DNA of 5,644 nucleotides from positions 1 through 5,644 of the forward strand of contig MIBK01000085.1 of the NCBI GenBank assembly GCA_001829505.1. The letters run 5' to 3'. The notes under the pieces were generated by a model. It was given only the letters and a program-made list of their open reading frames with translations. It was not told where the DNA came from and searched no databases. Positions within the stretch are counted from its first letter, which is position 1, and each line of letters starts with the position of its first letter. This DNA comes from Spirochaetes bacterium RBG_16_67_19 (lineage in GTDB: Bacteria; Spirochaetota; Spirochaetia; SZUA-6; DRHE01). The translations under genes and the position numbers were made by a program. This document shows, in pieces, positions 3,972 through 5,644 of the stretch.

Positions 3972-5644
3972 ATGATCGAGCAGACCCGGGAAGGCTTCGA
4001 CCGCTACCTGGCCGAGCGCGGCGCCCAGTTGGGCAATGCCATCCACGATCTGTGGCGCTCCCGGGATCCGGAGGTCTGGGCCCGCGATCCCTATTTCCAC
4101 CAGCGCCTGGGGGAACTGGCCGATTCCCTGGGGCAGTCCATGTTCGCCCACGACATCCTGCAGGAGGCTTTGCGTTTCTTTCCGGACGCCGTGCGCCTCA
4201 CCCAACTCTACTGCCTTTCGCTGATCAAGTGCGGCTTTCTGCTGCAGGCTCGAGACCTGCTGGCCTCCCTTGTGGACAAGGGCCACCTGGACGAGGAGAC
4301 CCTGGGCATCCTGGGTAGGGTGCACAAGGAGATGTGGCTGGCGGAAGGCGACGGCGACCCGCGGCACCCGCATTTGCGCAAGGCCCGCGACCTGTACCTG
4401 GACGCCTTTCGGCGAAGCCGGGGGCACTACTCCGGGATCAACGCGGCCAGCCTCAGCCTGATCCTGGGCGAGGCCAAGCTGGCCGCCGGGCTGGGCCGCG
4501 AGGTGGCCGGCATCTGCGCCCAGCGCTGGAAGAGCCCCTCCGCGCGGGACTACTGGACCGTGGCCACGATGGCGGAAGCCAACCTGGTGCTGGGCCGCCA
4601 GGAGCAGGCCGCCAGGTACTACCGCGCCGCCCGGGCCAGGAGCGCCAGCAGCTACGCGGCGCTGGCCAGCACGCGCCGCCAGCTCAAACTGCTGGCCCGC
4701 TACGCCCCCGTGGACCCGGCGGTCCTGGAAGCGCTGCGCATCCCGCCCGTGCTGGCCTTCAGCGGGCACATGCTGGACGCCCCCGGCCGCAAGACCCCGC
4801 GCTTCCCGGAAGCCGCCGCAGCGGGAGTCCAGCGGCGCATCGCGGACTTGCTGGAAAAACTGGACGTCCGCATCGGCTACGCCTCCGCGGCCAGCGGGGC
4901 GGACGTGCTGTTCCTGGAAAGCCTGCAGGCCCGCGGCGGGGAGAGCAACGTGGTGCTGCCCTTCGAGCGCGAGGAGTTCTTCCGCATCAGCGTGGAACCC
5001 GCCGGCGAGCCTTGGGTGCGCAGAGCCCGTCAGGCGCTGGAGCGCAGCTTCGCGGTGGAGCAGGCCACCCGCGGCGGCTACGGCGGGGACGACGTGCTGT
5101 TCAGCTACGCCAACCGGGTGATCCTGGGCAAGGCCATCCTGCGCAGCCGCTTTCTGGAGACCGAGCCGCTGCTGATCGCCGTCTGGGACGGCCAGCGGGC
5201 CGCTCAGCCGGGCGGCACCGCGGAGTGCGTGCAGACCTGGCGGCAGAGCGGCTACCCGGCGGTGGTGATCGACCCGGGGGGTGATGGGGTGCGCGAGATC
5301 CAGACTGCGGCGCCGGCCGCGGGAGCGCGCCGGAGAAAGAAGAGCCAGGCCGCGGCCCGGCAGGCCGGCGGGCGGCGGACGGCGGCCATCCTGTTCGCCG
5401 ACCTGGTCGGCTACAGCCGCCTGCAGGAGGAGCAGATCCTCTCCTACGTGCAGGGCTTCCTGGGCGCCATCTCGGACACGGTGGGCCGCTCCCCCTACCG
5501 TCCGCTGTACAAGAACACCTGGGGGGACGCCATCTGCCTGGTCTTCGCCGACCCCCTGGAGGCGGCCGAGAGCGCCATGGACATCCGCGACCTGGTGCGC
5601 GACACGGACTGGACAGGCTTCCGGCTGCCGGCCGAGTTGAACAT
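3972..5644 (+). CDS. Multidomain signalling protein: TPR-like region, SLOG-like domain, class III nucleotide cyclase (3' truncated by window)
   Basis: An open frame of 557 codons with no stop before the window end. There is no signal peptide or membrane segment, so it is probably cytoplasmic. Residues 1-255 are alpha-helical with TPR-like units (for example 56-98 and 194-227). The YSGINAASLSLILG stretch (153-166) and DYWTVATMAEANLVLG (193-208) resemble the TRAFs-binding (DUF4071) region of MAP3K-like proteins. Residues 258-434 form a Rossmann-like alpha/beta domain: VLAFSGHMLD (260-269), GADVLFLE (309-316), VVLPF (327-331), AVWDG (403-407), PGGTAE (413-418) and VVID (431-434). PGGTAE resembles the PGGxGTxxE motif of LOG proteins, pointing to the SLOG superfamily. 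A basic Ala/Arg-rich linker (435-469) leads to a class III nucleotide cyclase domain: ILFADLVGYSRL with first metal Asp477, then NTWGD with second metal Asp519. ATG 3972 has only a weak ribosome site (GAG). The frame stays open upstream, with a GTG at 3927 as alternative. Cyclase identity is well supported, the SLOG and TRAFs-binding calls less so. Confidence 0.82.
   Translation, partial: MIEQTREGFDRYLAERGAQLGNAIHDLWRSRDPEVWARDPYFHQRLGELADSLGQSMFAHDILQEALRFFPDAVRLTQLYCLSLIKCGFLLQARDLLASLVDKGHLDEETLGILGRVHKEMWLAEGDGDPRHPHLRKARDLYLDAFRRSRGHYSGINAASLSLILGEAKLAAGLGREVAGICAQRWKSPSARDYWTVATMAEANLVLGRQEQAARYYRAARARSASSYAALASTRRQLKLLARYAPVDPAVLEALRIPPVLAFSGHMLDAPGRKTPRFPEAAAAGVQRRIADLLEKLDVRIGYASAASGADVLFLESLQARGGESNVVLPFEREEFFRISVEPAGEPWVRRARQALERSFAVEQATRGGYGGDDVLFSYANRVILGKAILRSRFLETEPLLIAVWDGQRAAQPGGTAECVQTWRQSGYPAVVIDPGGDGVREIQTAAPAAGARRRKKSQAAARQAGGRRTAAILFADLVGYSRLQEEQILSYVQGFLGAISDTVGRSPYRPLYKNTWGDAICLVFADPLEAAESAMDIRDLVRDTDWTGFRLPAELN

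Noticed and set aside
3954..4769. Minus-strand frame of 271 codons opposite the cyclase gene
   Set aside because: Composition is Gly/Ala/Gln/His-rich with no family signature, and it lies antisense to a well-supported coding frame.
4334..5284. Long plus-strand frame of 316 codons
   Set aside because: Its translation is a low-complexity Arg/Gly/Pro/Ala mixture with no motif. It is a GC-rich shadow of the cyclase frame, which carries recognisable domain motifs through the same bases.

Overview
The window is GC-rich, with high-GC third codon positions. It looks like ordinary chromosome of a high-GC, probably Gram-negative heterotroph. A deltaproteobacterial/Desulfobacterota-type host is my guess from the overall style; no marker gene proves it. 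There are no tRNA, rRNA, CRISPR or mobile-element signals. Every gap between genes is about 105 bp or shorter.

Left part (1-3309, minus strand): a compact high-affinity branched-chain-amino-acid-type (HAAT/Liv) ABC transporter operon. In transcription order it reads livG (ATPase), livF (ATPase), livH (permease), livM (permease), then the first 15 codons of a gene with a signal peptide, very probably the periplasmic substrate-binding protein. Genes overlap or are 4-15 bp apart, and each downstream gene has a Shine-Dalgarno-like sequence. A near-consensus sigma70-type promoter lies so close to livG that its mRNA would be almost leaderless. LivG has a degenerate ABC signature motif. The substrate cannot be read from the sequence.

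Middle (3310-3971): a hairpin terminator separates the liv promoter from a minus-strand gene for a small exported protein with three consecutive TPR repeats. An 83-bp divergent spacer follows.

Right part (3972-5644, plus strand): the 5' portion (557 codons visible, open at the window end) of a large cytoplasmic multidomain signalling protein. Its layout is an alpha-helical TPR-like N-terminal region resembling the MAP3K TRAFs-binding (DUF4071) type, a Rossmann-like SLOG/LOG-type putative nucleotide-ligand domain, a basic linker, and a class III nucleotide cyclase domain. This is the most interesting item in the window: it suggests a ligand-sensing or nucleotide-processing domain coupled to cyclic-nucleotide production. 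The residue that normally selects the purine in the cyclase is neither the Lys of adenylate cyclases nor the Glu of guanylate cyclases.
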